A stretch of DNA of 64,000 bases from Pseudovibrio sp. Alg231-02 (GTDB taxonomy: Bacteria > Pseudomonadota > Alphaproteobacteria > Rhizobiales > Stappiaceae), in NCBI RefSeq assembly GCF_900143565.1, contig NZ_FREX01000011.1, positions 13,066 through 77,065 of the forward strand. The letters run 5' to 3'. This document shows positions 26,385 through 35,084 of the stretch, piece after piece; positions within the stretch are counted from its first letter, which is position 1; each line of letters begins with the position of its first letter. Both the position numbers and the translations under genes were made by a program. Below the pieces are notes generated by a model, which searched no databases, had not been told where the DNA came from, and saw only the letters and a list, made by a program, of their open reading frames with translations.

Positions 26385-26871
26385 TCCTGTTTGGAAGATT
26401 TAACAGGATAAGCTGGAACTGATTTCATCCATGTCGCACTCCGTATTAAATGCGTGGTAGCAACCTGTAAAACGCGAAGAACCAGATTCTTTAAAATACG
26501 AGTTCGTCGAAATTGATAGGTTTTCTTTTCTGGTGTTCGTTGCTCTAACGGATGTTAGGGGTATGTAGATTTATTTTCTCAATCAGCAAATGTAATGGTA
26601 ATTTTGAGAGCTTATGTGGTCATATCTGCTGTAAATGTAGAATGATGTTTCACGGGTGCCGTTTTTAAAGTCAGGGCATCTTTCCGCCGTTCAAGCGCTT
26701 GAAAAAAATCTTTTCTACGCACTCATCCAGCTTTGGAATGCCATACCGAGCTTAGAGGAACTCTACTCTGTAAACTCGCTCCCAATGAAGTGCATTCCCG
26801 AAAAGTGGGAACCGGTTTTCGGATAAGAATTCACTCCAGCATAAATGATCCCAAAACGCTTGGAGAGCGCA
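26385..26871. promoter_or_regulatory. Upstream region of the cys operon
   Basis: About 487 bases with no credible gene. It presumably holds the operon promoter. The most notable item is a rhizobial palindromic repeat at 26791-26830 (separate entry), which would be transcribed into the cysG leader if the promoter lies to its left. Confidence 0.45.
26791..26830. repeat. Rhizobial short palindromic repeat (CCGAAAA...TTTTCGG)
   Basis: CCGAAAA (26798-26804) and TTTTCGG (26816-26822) frame GTGGGAACCGG. The unit, preceded by TGCATTC, matches from memory a very common dispersed palindrome of Rhizobium, Brucella and relatives (often quoted as ACCGGTTCCCACTTTTCGGG on the other strand). Its right edge lies 42 bases from the cysG start. 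I saw no second copy in the window. Confidence 0.8.
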
Positions 26872-28341
26872 ATGGCTTTGGTAGAGAGCTTCAACACACA
26901 GCAGGACGAGAGCAATAAACTCGCTGTCTTTCCAACCTTTCACAAGGTTGAAGGCAAAATGGTTGTTGTTGTTGGCTGTGGTGATGAAGCTGCTGCGAAG
27001 GTGAGGCTTCTGGCGCAAACCAAAGCGCACATCCGCGTTGTTAGCCATGAGCGCCCTAGTGCAGCTTTGGCTGAAGCGGTGGCAGACGCGGACGGCGTCT
27101 TCATGCTTAGCGTGTTCAACCCGGCTTATCTGGATGGCGCAGCCCTGGTGTTTGCTGCCACTGATGAAGAAGAGCTGGATCGTGAGATCGTAGAAGCTGC
27201 TCGTGAGAAAGGCATCCCGGTCAACGCGGTGGACCGCCCTGAGCTTTGTGATTTTTACACCGGTGCGATGGTCAATCGCGCACCTGTTGCCGTGGCGATC
27301 ACTTCAACAGGCGTTGGCCCTGTTTATGCCCGCCACATCCGCGCGCAGGTTGAAGCCCTGTTACCACGTGAAGCCGGTCAACTCGCAAGGTTGGCAGACA
27401 GCTTCCGTGCTACAGTTGGTAAGCTGATGCCTTCGGGAAGTGCGCGTCGTCGCTTTTGGGCTGAATTTTTTTCAGGGACTATAGCTGCGAACACTTTTGC
27501 TGGTGAGACACAAAAGGCTCTGACCGAAGCGCATCGCTTGCTGAACAGTGAGCAGGATCAGCGGGGATATGTCTGGCTTGTGGGTGCTGGCCCGGGAGCA
27601 GAAGACCTGCTGACCCTGCGCGCACAGCGTGTCCTGCAAGAAGCAGATGTTATTTTCTATGATGCATTGGTCCCGGATGCCGTGGTTTCCATGGGGCGCC
27701 GCGACGCAACACGCATCAGCGTAGGAAAACGCAAAGGAACGCACAGTTCAACGCAAACGCAAATCAACCAGTTATTAGTCTCTGCTGCCAAGTCCGGCAA
27801 ACGGGTTGTCCGCCTGAAGGCAGGGGACCCAATGGTGTTTGGCCGCGCTGGAGAAGAGATCGCCGCGTTGCGTGAGCATGATGTGGACTTTGAAATTGTA
27901 CCCGGTGTCACCGCAGCGTTTGCTGCCGCCGCCAGTGCGCAGATTCCTTTGACATTACGGGGTGTTGCCTCCTCACTGGTGTTTGCCACAGGGCATAACC
28001 AGCATGGAGATGTCCTCCCGGACTGGGCGGACCTTGCTCTGAATGGAGCGACAACCGCTGTCTATATGGGGCGCACCGTTGCAGGAAAAGTTGCCAACTT
28101 GCTGGCAAAATCCGGGTTGGACTTATCCACGCCCGTCATGGCGATTGAGAACGCAGCCCAGACAAAAGAACGCAATTTTGCAGGCACACTGCAAGACCTT
28201 TGTAATTTTGAGCAGCACGACAGTGTCACCGGACCCACACTTATCATCATTGGTAAGGCAGTGGCCCACGCAGATCAGTCGCGCTCGCTCCCTCTAAGTC
28301 CAATTAAATTCGAGAAGTTACCGGCTGTTGTCGCAGCCTAG
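26872..28341 (+). CDS. cysG: Siroheme synthase CysG (precorrin-2 dehydrogenase/ferrochelatase and uroporphyrinogen-III methyltransferase)
   Basis: About 489 residues in two parts. The N-terminal NAD-binding half opens with 'MVVVVGCGDEAAAKVRLL' and oxidises precorrin-2 and inserts iron; its turn reads GCGDEA rather than the usual GGGxVA. The C-terminal SUMT half, from about residue 228, has 'VWLVGAGPGAEDLLTLRA', 'RLKAGDPMVFGRAGEE' and 'VPGVTAAFAAAA', and methylates uroporphyrinogen III using SAM. The product siroheme is the cofactor of the sulfite reductase encoded two genes later. ATG 26872 has GGAG six bases upstream. It is the first gene of the sulfate assimilation operon; DUF2849 follows after 11 bases. 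Confidence 0.92.
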   Translation: MALVESFNTQQDESNKLAVFPTFHKVEGKMVVVVGCGDEAAAKVRLLAQTKAHIRVVSHERPSAALAEAVADADGVFMLSVFNPAYLDGAALVFAATDEEELDREIVEAAREKGIPVNAVDRPELCDFYTGAMVNRAPVAVAITSTGVGPVYARHIRAQVEALLPREAGQLARLADSFRATVGKLMPSGSARRRFWAEFFSGTIAANTFAGETQKALTEAHRLLNSEQDQRGYVWLVGAGPGAEDLLTLRAQRVLQEADVIFYDALVPDAVVSMGRRDATRISVGKRKGTHSSTQTQINQLLVSAAKSGKRVVRLKAGDPMVFGRAGEEIAALREHDVDFEIVPGVTAAFAAAASAQIPLTLRGVASSLVFATGHNQHGDVLPDWADLALNGATTAVYMGRTVAGKVANLLAKSGLDLSTPVMAIENAAQTKERNFAGTLQDLCNFEQHDSVTGPTLIIIGKAVAHADQSRSLPLSPIKFEKLPAVVAA

Positions 28342-28352
28342 GGAGAGACCCG

Positions 28353-28658
28353 ATGAAAACTATTACCGCCAACAGACTGGTCGATGGTGATGTCGTCTGG
28401 CTCGGCCACAACGGAGAGTGGGTCGAGTTTGTTGAAGCAGCCTGGGTTCTGGGCTCCGACGAAGACATGGCCTCAGCTCTGGATTTCGCGAAAGCCGGTG
28501 AAGACAAACAATACGTTCTCGGCACCTACGCGATTGATCTGGAACTGAAAGACGGTCATTTGCAGCCAAAGAGCCTGAAAGAGCGCATTCGCGCACAAGG
28601 GCCAACCACTCGTCTCGACCTCGGCAAGCAAGCCGAACGCCATCTGCGTTCGGCCTAA
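28353..28658 (+). CDS. DUF2849 protein of the sulfite reduction operon
   Basis: A 101-residue protein starting 'MKTITANRLVDGDVVWLG', typical of DUF2849. The family is found almost always between siroheme synthase and sulfite reductase genes in alphaproteobacteria, as here. No catalytic motif is visible; an accessory role for sulfite reductase is suggested only by position. Spacing is 11 bases after cysG and 24 before cysI. Confidence 0.87.
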   Translation: MKTITANRLVDGDVVWLGHNGEWVEFVEAAWVLGSDEDMASALDFAKAGEDKQYVLGTYAIDLELKDGHLQPKSLKERIRAQGPTTRLDLGKQAERHLRSA

Positions 28659-28682
28659 GTCCTTTTAGATTCAGGAGTTTCC

Positions 28683-30338
28683 ATGTACCGTTACGATGAA
28701 TTTGATCGCGACTTTGTTAATCAGCGCGTGAGCCAGTTCGAGGATCAGGTCCGCCGCCGTATGTCTGGCGAGCTGACCGAAGACGAGTTTAAGCCGCTCC
28801 GCCTGATGAATGGTCTATACCTGCAGCTGCATGCTTACATGCTGCGTGTCGCAATTCCATACGGCACGCTCAATGCAAACCAGATGCGTAAACTTGCCCA
28901 TATCGCAAGGACTTACGACAGAGGTTACGGCCACTTCACAACGCGCCAGAACGTCCAGTTCAACTGGCCAAAGCTCTCTGATACGCCGCAGATCCTGCAT
29001 GAACTTGCCGACGTTGAGATGCACGCCATCCAGACCTCTGGCAACTGTATCCGCAATGTAACCTCCGACCAGTTCGCAGGCGCAGCCGCAGACGAGTTCG
29101 CAGACCCACGCGTTTACGCCGAAATCCTGCGCCAATGGTCTTCACTACACCCGGAATTCCTGTTCCTGCCACGCAAGTTCAAGATTGCAATCACAGGCGC
29201 TGAACAGGACCGCGCTGCCGTACAGGTGCACGACATTGGCCTGCAGCTGACCCGCAATGAAGACGGGGAAATCGGCTTTGTGGTGTTCGTCGGTGGCGGC
29301 TTGGGCCGTACGCCGATGGTAGGCCGTAAGGTACGGGATTTCCTACCGGAAAATGACTTGCTGGCTTACAGCGAGGCGATTCTGCGCGTCTACAACCGCT
29401 ATGGCCGCCGCGATAACAAGTACAAGGCTCGCATCAAGATTCTGGTTCATGAAACCGGTCTGGAAGAACTGAAGCAGGATATTGAGGCCGAGTTTGAGGC
29501 GACCAAAAACGGCATTCTCGATCTGCCAAATGAAGAAGTGGTCCGCATCAACGAGTACTTCGCACCACCATCTTTTGAAGCCCTGCCAAAGATCAGCACA
29601 GAGCTGGAAGCAGCCAAGCGCGAAGACCGCGATCTGGCCTTGTTCTCCAGCCGCAACCTGCATGCGCACAAAGCTGAGGGTTACACATCTGTCACCATCT
29701 CGCTCAAGCCAATTGGCGGAGCGCCGGGGGATGCAACAGCCGATCAGATGGACGTAATTGCTGATGTGGCACAACGGTTTGGACATGATGAGCTGCGCGT
29801 CACACATGAACAGAACCTCGTTCTGCCACACGTGAAGCTACAAGATGTCCCCACTGTCTACAAGATCCTGAAGGCAAACGAGCTCGCAGATTCAAACGCT
29901 GGCCTGATCACCGACATGATCGCTTGCCCGGGTCTGGACTATTGTGCTCTGGCAAATGCTCGCTCTATCCCAATTGCACAGGAAATTTCCAAGCGGTTTG
30001 AAGAGGTTAAGCGTCAGAACGAGATCGGCGATCTGAAACTGAAAATCTCCGGCTGCATCAACGCCTGTGGTCACCACCACGTCGGCCACATCGGCATTTT
30101 GGGCGTAGACCGCAAAGGCGAAGAGCTCTATCAGATTACACTGGGTGGTTCTGCAGATCAGAACACATCTATCGGCAAAATCATCGGTCGCGGCTTCCCG
30201 GAAGCAGAGATCACCGATGCCGTTGAGACTGTTGTCGATACCTATTTGGCGAACCGCCTGGATGAGGAAGAAAGCTTCATCGACGCCTATCGCCGCCTTG
30301 GAGATCAACCCTTCAAAGAGGCACTTTATGGTTCGTGA
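28683..30338 (+). CDS. cysI: Sulfite (nitrite/sulfite) reductase, hemoprotein CysI
   Basis: A 551-residue siroheme/[4Fe-4S] reductase that converts sulfite to sulfide with six electrons. Cluster ligands are visible as C-x5-C (Cys415, Cys421 in 'ACPGLDYC') and C-x3-C (Cys458, Cys462 in 'SGCINACGHHH'). 'GHFTTRQNVQFNWPKL' and 'SGNCIRNVTSD' near the N-terminus are the substrate-side Arg regions. It belongs to the ferredoxin-type or single-subunit class common in alphaproteobacteria; no CysJ flavoprotein is adjacent. SD AGGAG precedes ATG 28683. It overlaps cysH by 11 bases. Confidence 0.93.
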   Translation: MYRYDEFDRDFVNQRVSQFEDQVRRRMSGELTEDEFKPLRLMNGLYLQLHAYMLRVAIPYGTLNANQMRKLAHIARTYDRGYGHFTTRQNVQFNWPKLSDTPQILHELADVEMHAIQTSGNCIRNVTSDQFAGAAADEFADPRVYAEILRQWSSLHPEFLFLPRKFKIAITGAEQDRAAVQVHDIGLQLTRNEDGEIGFVVFVGGGLGRTPMVGRKVRDFLPENDLLAYSEAILRVYNRYGRRDNKYKARIKILVHETGLEELKQDIEAEFEATKNGILDLPNEEVVRINEYFAPPSFEALPKISTELEAAKREDRDLALFSSRNLHAHKAEGYTSVTISLKPIGGAPGDATADQMDVIADVAQRFGHDELRVTHEQNLVLPHVKLQDVPTVYKILKANELADSNAGLITDMIACPGLDYCALANARSIPIAQEISKRFEEVKRQNEIGDLKLKISGCINACGHHHVGHIGILGVDRKGEELYQITLGGSADQNTSIGKIIGRGFPEAEITDAVETVVDTYLANRLDEEESFIDAYRRLGDQPFKEALYGS

Positions 30339-31071
30339 TCAAACATATAAGTCTTTACTTGAAGCGCAGGCAAAACTGCTGAATCGGATGTATGCCGAGC
30401 ATTATGCCCGGGGGGTTCTGGAGCACTCGCTCAAAGGCCAATTTGCCGGTAAGATTGCTATAGTGTCGTCTTTCGGTGCGGACAGCTCCGTGCTGCTTCA
30501 CATGATCTCTCAGATCGACGTGCGTACGCCAGTCCTGTTTGTCGACACCGGCAAACTGTTTGGCGAAACAAAGCGCTATCGTGACGAGCTGGTTGAGCAA
30601 CTTGGGCTTTTAGACGTACGTGTCATCACGCCTGAACCAGAAGATCTTGCTGAGAAAGACCCAAAGGGCGCTCTCTGGGCGTCTGATACTGATGCGTGCT
30701 GTCACATCCGCAAAGTGGTTCCACTCGCAAAAGCGCTTGGTGGCTTCGAAGCTTGGATCTCAGGCCGCAAACGCCATCAGGCTGACACTCGAGCCAGTCT
30801 GGAGCATTTTGAGGTCGAAGAAGGCCGCATCAAAGTGAACCCGCTGGCCAACTGGACCGCTGCCGAAGTCCTTCAATACGCAAAGGATAATGGCCTGCCA
30901 CCACATCCGTTGGTCGCAGAAGGGTATCCTTCCATCGGGTGTATGCCTTGCACAGACAAGGTTGCTCCGGGCGAAGACCCACGCTCAGGCCGTTGGCGCG
31001 GTCAAGACAAAACTGAATGTGGAATTCATTTCTCAAGTGCGTCCAAGGGCGGCGCAGCCCAAAGCATCTGA
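30328..31071 (+). CDS. cysH: Assimilatory adenylyl-sulfate (APS) reductase CysH
   Basis: A 247-residue enzyme giving sulfite from activated sulfate with thioredoxin or glutathione. It has Cys124-Cys125 ('DTDACCHIRK') and Cys205-x2-Cys208 ('SIGCMPCTDK'), the four ligands of the [4Fe-4S] cluster that mark APS-using enzymes, and the catalytic Cys231 in 'KTECGIHF'. The E. coli PAPS enzyme lacks the cluster cysteines, so APS is the expected substrate. The right start is ATG 30328, 11 bases inside cysI; the frame upstream is open only by chance. DUF934 follows after seven bases. Confidence 0.93.
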   Translation: MVRDQTYKSLLEAQAKLLNRMYAEHYARGVLEHSLKGQFAGKIAIVSSFGADSSVLLHMISQIDVRTPVLFVDTGKLFGETKRYRDELVEQLGLLDVRVITPEPEDLAEKDPKGALWASDTDACCHIRKVVPLAKALGGFEAWISGRKRHQADTRASLEHFEVEEGRIKVNPLANWTAAEVLQYAKDNGLPPHPLVAEGYPSIGCMPCTDKVAPGEDPRSGRWRGQDKTECGIHFSSASKGGAAQSI

Positions 31072-31078
31072 GGTTTAA

Positions 31079-31609
31079 ATGACAACAGAACTCAAAAAGA
31101 CCACTGAGATCTTCAAGAACGACGAGATCATTGCTGATGACTGGGCCTATATCGCAGAGGATGAAGCCCTGCCAGTCGAGGGAAAGCTTATCTTCTCTCT
31201 GGAGCGTTTTCTGGCAGAAGAACAACAGCTTAAGCAGACAAATCTGACTTTGGGTGTTGTACTTCGTGCAGGTGAAAAAGCGGAAAAGCTGGCTGATCAT
31301 CTTGAGGCGCTGGAACTCATTGCAGTGGACTTCCCAAGCTTTGCAGATGGCCGAGGTTTCTCTGCTGCCCGCATTCTGAGAGATGGATTGCGCTACGGTG
31401 GCGAGATCCGTGCGGTTGGTCCGTTCATTCTCGATCAGATCGGCTTCATGCTCCGCGTCGGCATCAACAGTTTTGCACTGGACAACCCGCGTCTACGAGC
31501 TGATCTGGAGTCCGGCAACCTCAATGAAGTCACTGCCTACACGCAGCCGGTCTTTGCGCGAAAAGAAGCGCCCGCTGGTACGAGACCATGGGCGCGACGT
31601 CCGATTTGA
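31079..31609 (+). CDS. DUF934 protein, last gene of the cys operon
   Basis: A 176-residue protein with 'LEALELIAVDFPSFADGRGFSAARILRD' (in parts) and 'LDQIGFMLRVGINSFAL', the conserved core of DUF934. The family is tied to cysH/cysI clusters in proteobacteria and is often annotated as an oxidoreductase, without biochemical proof. No cofactor motif can be seen. A two-way terminator lies 31 bases past its stop. Confidence 0.87.
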   Translation: MTTELKKTTEIFKNDEIIADDWAYIAEDEALPVEGKLIFSLERFLAEEQQLKQTNLTLGVVLRAGEKAEKLADHLEALELIAVDFPSFADGRGFSAARILRDGLRYGGEIRAVGPFILDQIGFMLRVGINSFALDNPRLRADLESGNLNEVTAYTQPVFARKEAPAGTRPWARRPI

Positions 31610-31640
31610 TTTTAGAGCAAGATACTCAAACTCAATGAGA

Positions 31641-31669
31641 AAAGGCGGGTCAAACACCCGCCTTTCTCT
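31641..31669. terminator. Bidirectional terminator between the cys operon and the membrane-protein gene
   Basis: AAAGGCGGGT (31641-31650) pairs perfectly with ACCCGCCTTT (31656-31665) around CAAAC. Plus strand: followed by CTCTTATT. Minus strand: the A-rich left flank gives TTTTCTC. The genes on both sides converge here. Confidence 0.8.
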
Positions 31670-32877
31670 TATTCTGCTGGTTGAGCCTGCAACTGGTTGG
31701 ACGCTGAAAGCATCTTTCCGTTGAGCTTCAGGAACAGCCAGACTGTTGCGATCTGGATCACAATCAGCGGGGCGTACAGCGCGAAGTAGGCGATGGACAT
31801 GGAGCCAAGAACACCGAGCTTCACAAGGCCTGCATTGATGACGAAGTTACCAAAGACGAACAGTGCAACACCAGGGCAAACCAGCGCGTAAGAACCTGGA
31901 GACTTGTCCGGACCAGCGATCCAGCGATCATAGTAGCCAACCCGCTTCATGACTGCCCAGCCGATCAGACCAAACAGGATCTGGATTGCGAACAGGCTGA
32001 TCAGGAAAACATAGATACCGCCAGCAGTTACCGGTGCATCGAAGTTATGCGCAAGGCTCATTTTGATGCGGTAGATTGCAATGCCAACAACGGTCAGGAA
32101 CGGAATAATGATCCAGAGTGTTGGTGTGGTTTCACCCGCAGCCTTGTGTTCCATCATAGAACGGAAGCCGAGGATCAGTTTGATTGTCCCCATCACAATC
32201 GCTGCGCCGATGAACAGGGCACTACCAGCAATGCCGATTGCCGCAATCACCTTGGTTTGACTCATAGCTGCCGGAGCAGAGAAGCCAACGCCAATCATGG
32301 CAAATGCGAACACGGAGATCATCTGACCGAGGCTGTTGTTCTTTGCGCACTCATATCCACCCTCTGTCAGGACACGGGAGATGAAGTCCAGATAGATGCG
32401 GAAACCCAACACTCCGATAGCTGCAAAAGCCAGCAGGGAGAAGGGGAACAGGATTTCGCGAATGCTCCAAAGGCCTGGTACAAACACCGCACCCGCGATG
32501 AAGCTGACATTGACTGTCATGGCAAGAGCCAGCGGAATAGTCATCAATTGGCTTTCCGCGTTGGAATTTTTAAAGCCTTCAAAAACCTTGGTTTTTTTCC
32601 ACTTTCCGTACTCGGAGAAATTCCAGAACAGCAAGCGTAAGTGCAACACTGAGAAGAAGATAATACCAACCGCGGCCACAACAATCAGCGCCTGCATAGC
32701 GATAGAACCGTTGTTGAAGGCTTCAGTCAAAGAGGCAAAGTTAGCGATAGGAGACCCCTTATGTGGTGTCATCCACATCAGGTACATAAAGAAGCTAATT
32801 GCCAAGCCACCTGCACCAACGGCGGACAAAAAGTACAGAGGAGAATACCGCTCACCTAAATTAGAAAGATAACGCAT
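31669..32877 (-). CDS. Ten-helix membrane protein, probably of the TsoY (seleno)protein family
   Basis: A 402-residue polytopic protein with about ten hydrophobic segments and a short hydrophilic loop after the second ('WNFSEYGKWKKTKVFEGF'). Its opening 'MRYLSNLGERYSPLYFL' and overall pattern recall proteins NCBI names TsoY family (seleno)proteins, in which some members have selenocysteine; I recall this rather than having checked it. Here the candidate position would be the Cys in 'SYALVCPGVALF'. A distant likeness to TDT/SLAC1-type anion channels is possible. It converges on the cys operon and is divergent from an ABC exporter. Transport function is inference. Confidence 0.6.
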   Translation of the reverse strand: MRYLSNLGERYSPLYFLSAVGAGGLAISFFMYLMWMTPHKGSPIANFASLTEAFNNGSIAMQALIVVAAVGIIFFSVLHLRLLFWNFSEYGKWKKTKVFEGFKNSNAESQLMTIPLALAMTVNVSFIAGAVFVPGLWSIREILFPFSLLAFAAIGVLGFRIYLDFISRVLTEGGYECAKNNSLGQMISVFAFAMIGVGFSAPAAMSQTKVIAAIGIAGSALFIGAAIVMGTIKLILGFRSMMEHKAAGETTPTLWIIIPFLTVVGIAIYRIKMSLAHNFDAPVTAGGIYVFLISLFAIQILFGLIGWAVMKRVGYYDRWIAGPDKSPGSYALVCPGVALFVFGNFVINAGLVKLGVLGSMSIAYFALYAPLIVIQIATVWLFLKLNGKMLSASNQLQAQPAE

Positions 32878-33126
32878 TGGGCTAATCCTTTTTTGAAGTT
32901 GAAATTAGTATATTAGAAAATACTAAAATAACAATGCATAAAATTAGAAAAATCTAATATAGAGATAATGCATTGAATTTAATAAGATAAAATATGCGTA
33001 GTGCTAGAGCCTGCGCAAGATGACACAGTCTCGAGTTCAAATTTGAGTAGATGAATTCTTCTGGGTTTTCACAAGCCGAGTCGCACGATAGTCTAAGTGT
33101 TCTCTTTTTGTCTCCCGGAGCAGATC

Positions 33127-34995
33127 GTGCTGAATGCGCTTTATCAGTGGGCAACCAATCATGTTGACCCATTTGCCAAAAATCATATGGAATGGGAGAG
33201 CAAAACGCATTTGCAACAACTGCGTTCTCTCGTGTTCATCTTTCCAAAGCACACTCTGGTTCTATTGCTGGTGGTGCTGGTCGAAACCATTCTGACTGTC
33301 TTCCTGCTGTCATTTGTTGGTTTCCTGATTGATCAGATGGAAGCGAGTGGACCAGAGCTGTTCTGGCAGCAGAACATGTGGCTGATTGTGACTGCTGCGG
33401 TCGCATTTCTCGTTGCAAAGCCAGTATTTTCAATTGCTTATGAAGTTCTGATTTCACTGACACTTCACGTTAATATTCTCACCTCATCGCGTGTCACGTT
33501 CTTTGATCGACTGCTCAATCAGGACATGACGTTCTTTCAAAAGGAGTTTGCGGGAAACCTCGCCAGCAAAACCTTTGGAGGTGGGCGAGAAGTTGCAGAA
33601 CTGTTCTGGGCGGGGATTGGAATTGTCATCCCAAACTTTTTCTTTGCAGGGTCGCTCCTGATCGCATTGTCATGGCTGCATTGGTATCTTGGGGTAGTCA
33701 TGCTCGTCTGGATCGGATTGTTTGCTGTCCTAGCGTATATCCGCGTGCCAATCATTCGTGATGCTTCAAAAGAAGGAGCAGATATCGCGCATGCCGTGAA
33801 TGGTTCTGTTGTTGACGTTTACTCCAACATTCAGACTGTGAAGCTCTTTCAGGGCAATGATCGTGCGCTTGGTCATTTCACAAATCAGCTCAGAGGTTTC
33901 AAAGAGGCAATAGTTAGGTTTCGCTCCACAGTGGTTACATCGCGGATGCTTGTTGCACTCGTCGGAGCATGTGGTCTTGCTGCATTTACAGGCCTAAGTC
34001 TTGCGTTGTGGCATCAACAGGCAATCACAACAGGTGAAGTTGCAATTGTCCTTGGTTTTGCCATTCGCCTGGAAGGCAAACTGCTGGAAATATTTGCTCA
34101 GTTAACCGGTCTTTTCCGCTCTTATGGCTCATTTAAATCCACCGCCAGAACCATGGAGCACTCGCTTGGCCTTGTTGACGATTCTGAGGCCAAGAACTTT
34201 CGCTATGAGAAGGGTCTCATTGAGTTCAACAATGTCGACTTTGCCTACGGCCAGCAAACTGCGATTGTGAAAGATCTGAATTTCATCATCCAACCCGGTG
34301 AGAAGGTAGGTATCGTCGGTCACTCAGGTGCTGGCAAATCAACCGTCGTGAATCTGCTGCTGCGCATGTACGACGTTGAAGGTGGAGCGATCACCATTGA
34401 TCATCAGGATCTGCGAAGCGTCACGCAGGAATCTCTACGTGTAGAAATCGGGTTGGTGACACAGGATACCTCGTTGTTTCATAGGTCTATTTTCGACAAC
34501 ATCTCGCTTGGAAAAGATGATGTCGAGATGGAAGATGTTCGCGAAGCTGCCCGCCGAGCGCATGCGTTGGAGTTCATCGAGGCACTGGAAGATAACAAAG
34601 GCCGAAAAGGCTTTGAGGCATTCGTAGGTGAGCGTGGCATCAAACTTTCCGGTGGGCAGCGTCAACGGATTGCATTGGCCCGTGTGTTTCTGAAAAATCC
34701 GCCAATCCTGATCCTGGACGAAGCAACATCAGCTTTGGACACCAAGCTGGATGCCGATATTCAGGAGATCCTGAATGATGTGATGAAGAACAAAACCACC
34801 CTCGCTATTGCCCATCGCCTGACGACTGTTGCCAGAATGGACCGTCTGATTGTGATGGACAAAGGGCAGATTGTTGAAGCAGGAACGCATGTGGAATTAC
34901 TGGCAAAAGACGGGATATATGCAGAGCTGTGGCACAATCAGTTTTATGGAGTAAAGAGCTCAGCAACGGTTCTGACACCAACTGAAACCCAGTAA
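33127..34995 (+). CDS. ABC exporter, fused membrane and ATPase domains
   Basis: About 622 residues, ABCB-type half transporter. Six membrane segments occupy about residues 35-320; the ATPase domain has Walker A GHSGAGKST, Q-loop 'GLVTQDTSLFHRSI', signature LSGGQRQR, Walker B 'ILILDEATSALD' and switch His in 'AIAHRLTTV'. GTG 33127 with GGAG six bases upstream is the likely start; an upstream frame adds ten codons without a site. It should work as a homodimer. The cargo is unknown. It is divergent from the ten-helix protein across about 250 AT-rich bases. Confidence 0.88.
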   Translation: MLNALYQWATNHVDPFAKNHMEWESKTHLQQLRSLVFIFPKHTLVLLLVVLVETILTVFLLSFVGFLIDQMEASGPELFWQQNMWLIVTAAVAFLVAKPVFSIAYEVLISLTLHVNILTSSRVTFFDRLLNQDMTFFQKEFAGNLASKTFGGGREVAELFWAGIGIVIPNFFFAGSLLIALSWLHWYLGVVMLVWIGLFAVLAYIRVPIIRDASKEGADIAHAVNGSVVDVYSNIQTVKLFQGNDRALGHFTNQLRGFKEAIVRFRSTVVTSRMLVALVGACGLAAFTGLSLALWHQQAITTGEVAIVLGFAIRLEGKLLEIFAQLTGLFRSYGSFKSTARTMEHSLGLVDDSEAKNFRYEKGLIEFNNVDFAYGQQTAIVKDLNFIIQPGEKVGIVGHSGAGKSTVVNLLLRMYDVEGGAITIDHQDLRSVTQESLRVEIGLVTQDTSLFHRSIFDNISLGKDDVEMEDVREAARRAHALEFIEALEDNKGRKGFEAFVGERGIKLSGGQRQRIALARVFLKNPPILILDEATSALDTKLDADIQEILNDVMKNKTTLAIAHRLTTVARMDRLIVMDKGQIVEAGTHVELLAKDGIYAELWHNQFYGVKSSATVLTPTETQ

Positions 34996-35084
34996 AACTC
35001 CCCCAAGAAGAGAATTGCGCCGCCCTCTTACATGAACTAGCGTTTGGATGACTAGCACAAAGCTTATCATCCGAGGGGGGCGGT

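Noticed and set aside
26385-26790. A gene or riboswitch between lysR and cysG
   Set aside because: All frames are short and lack start signals; no known riboswitch core was recognised.
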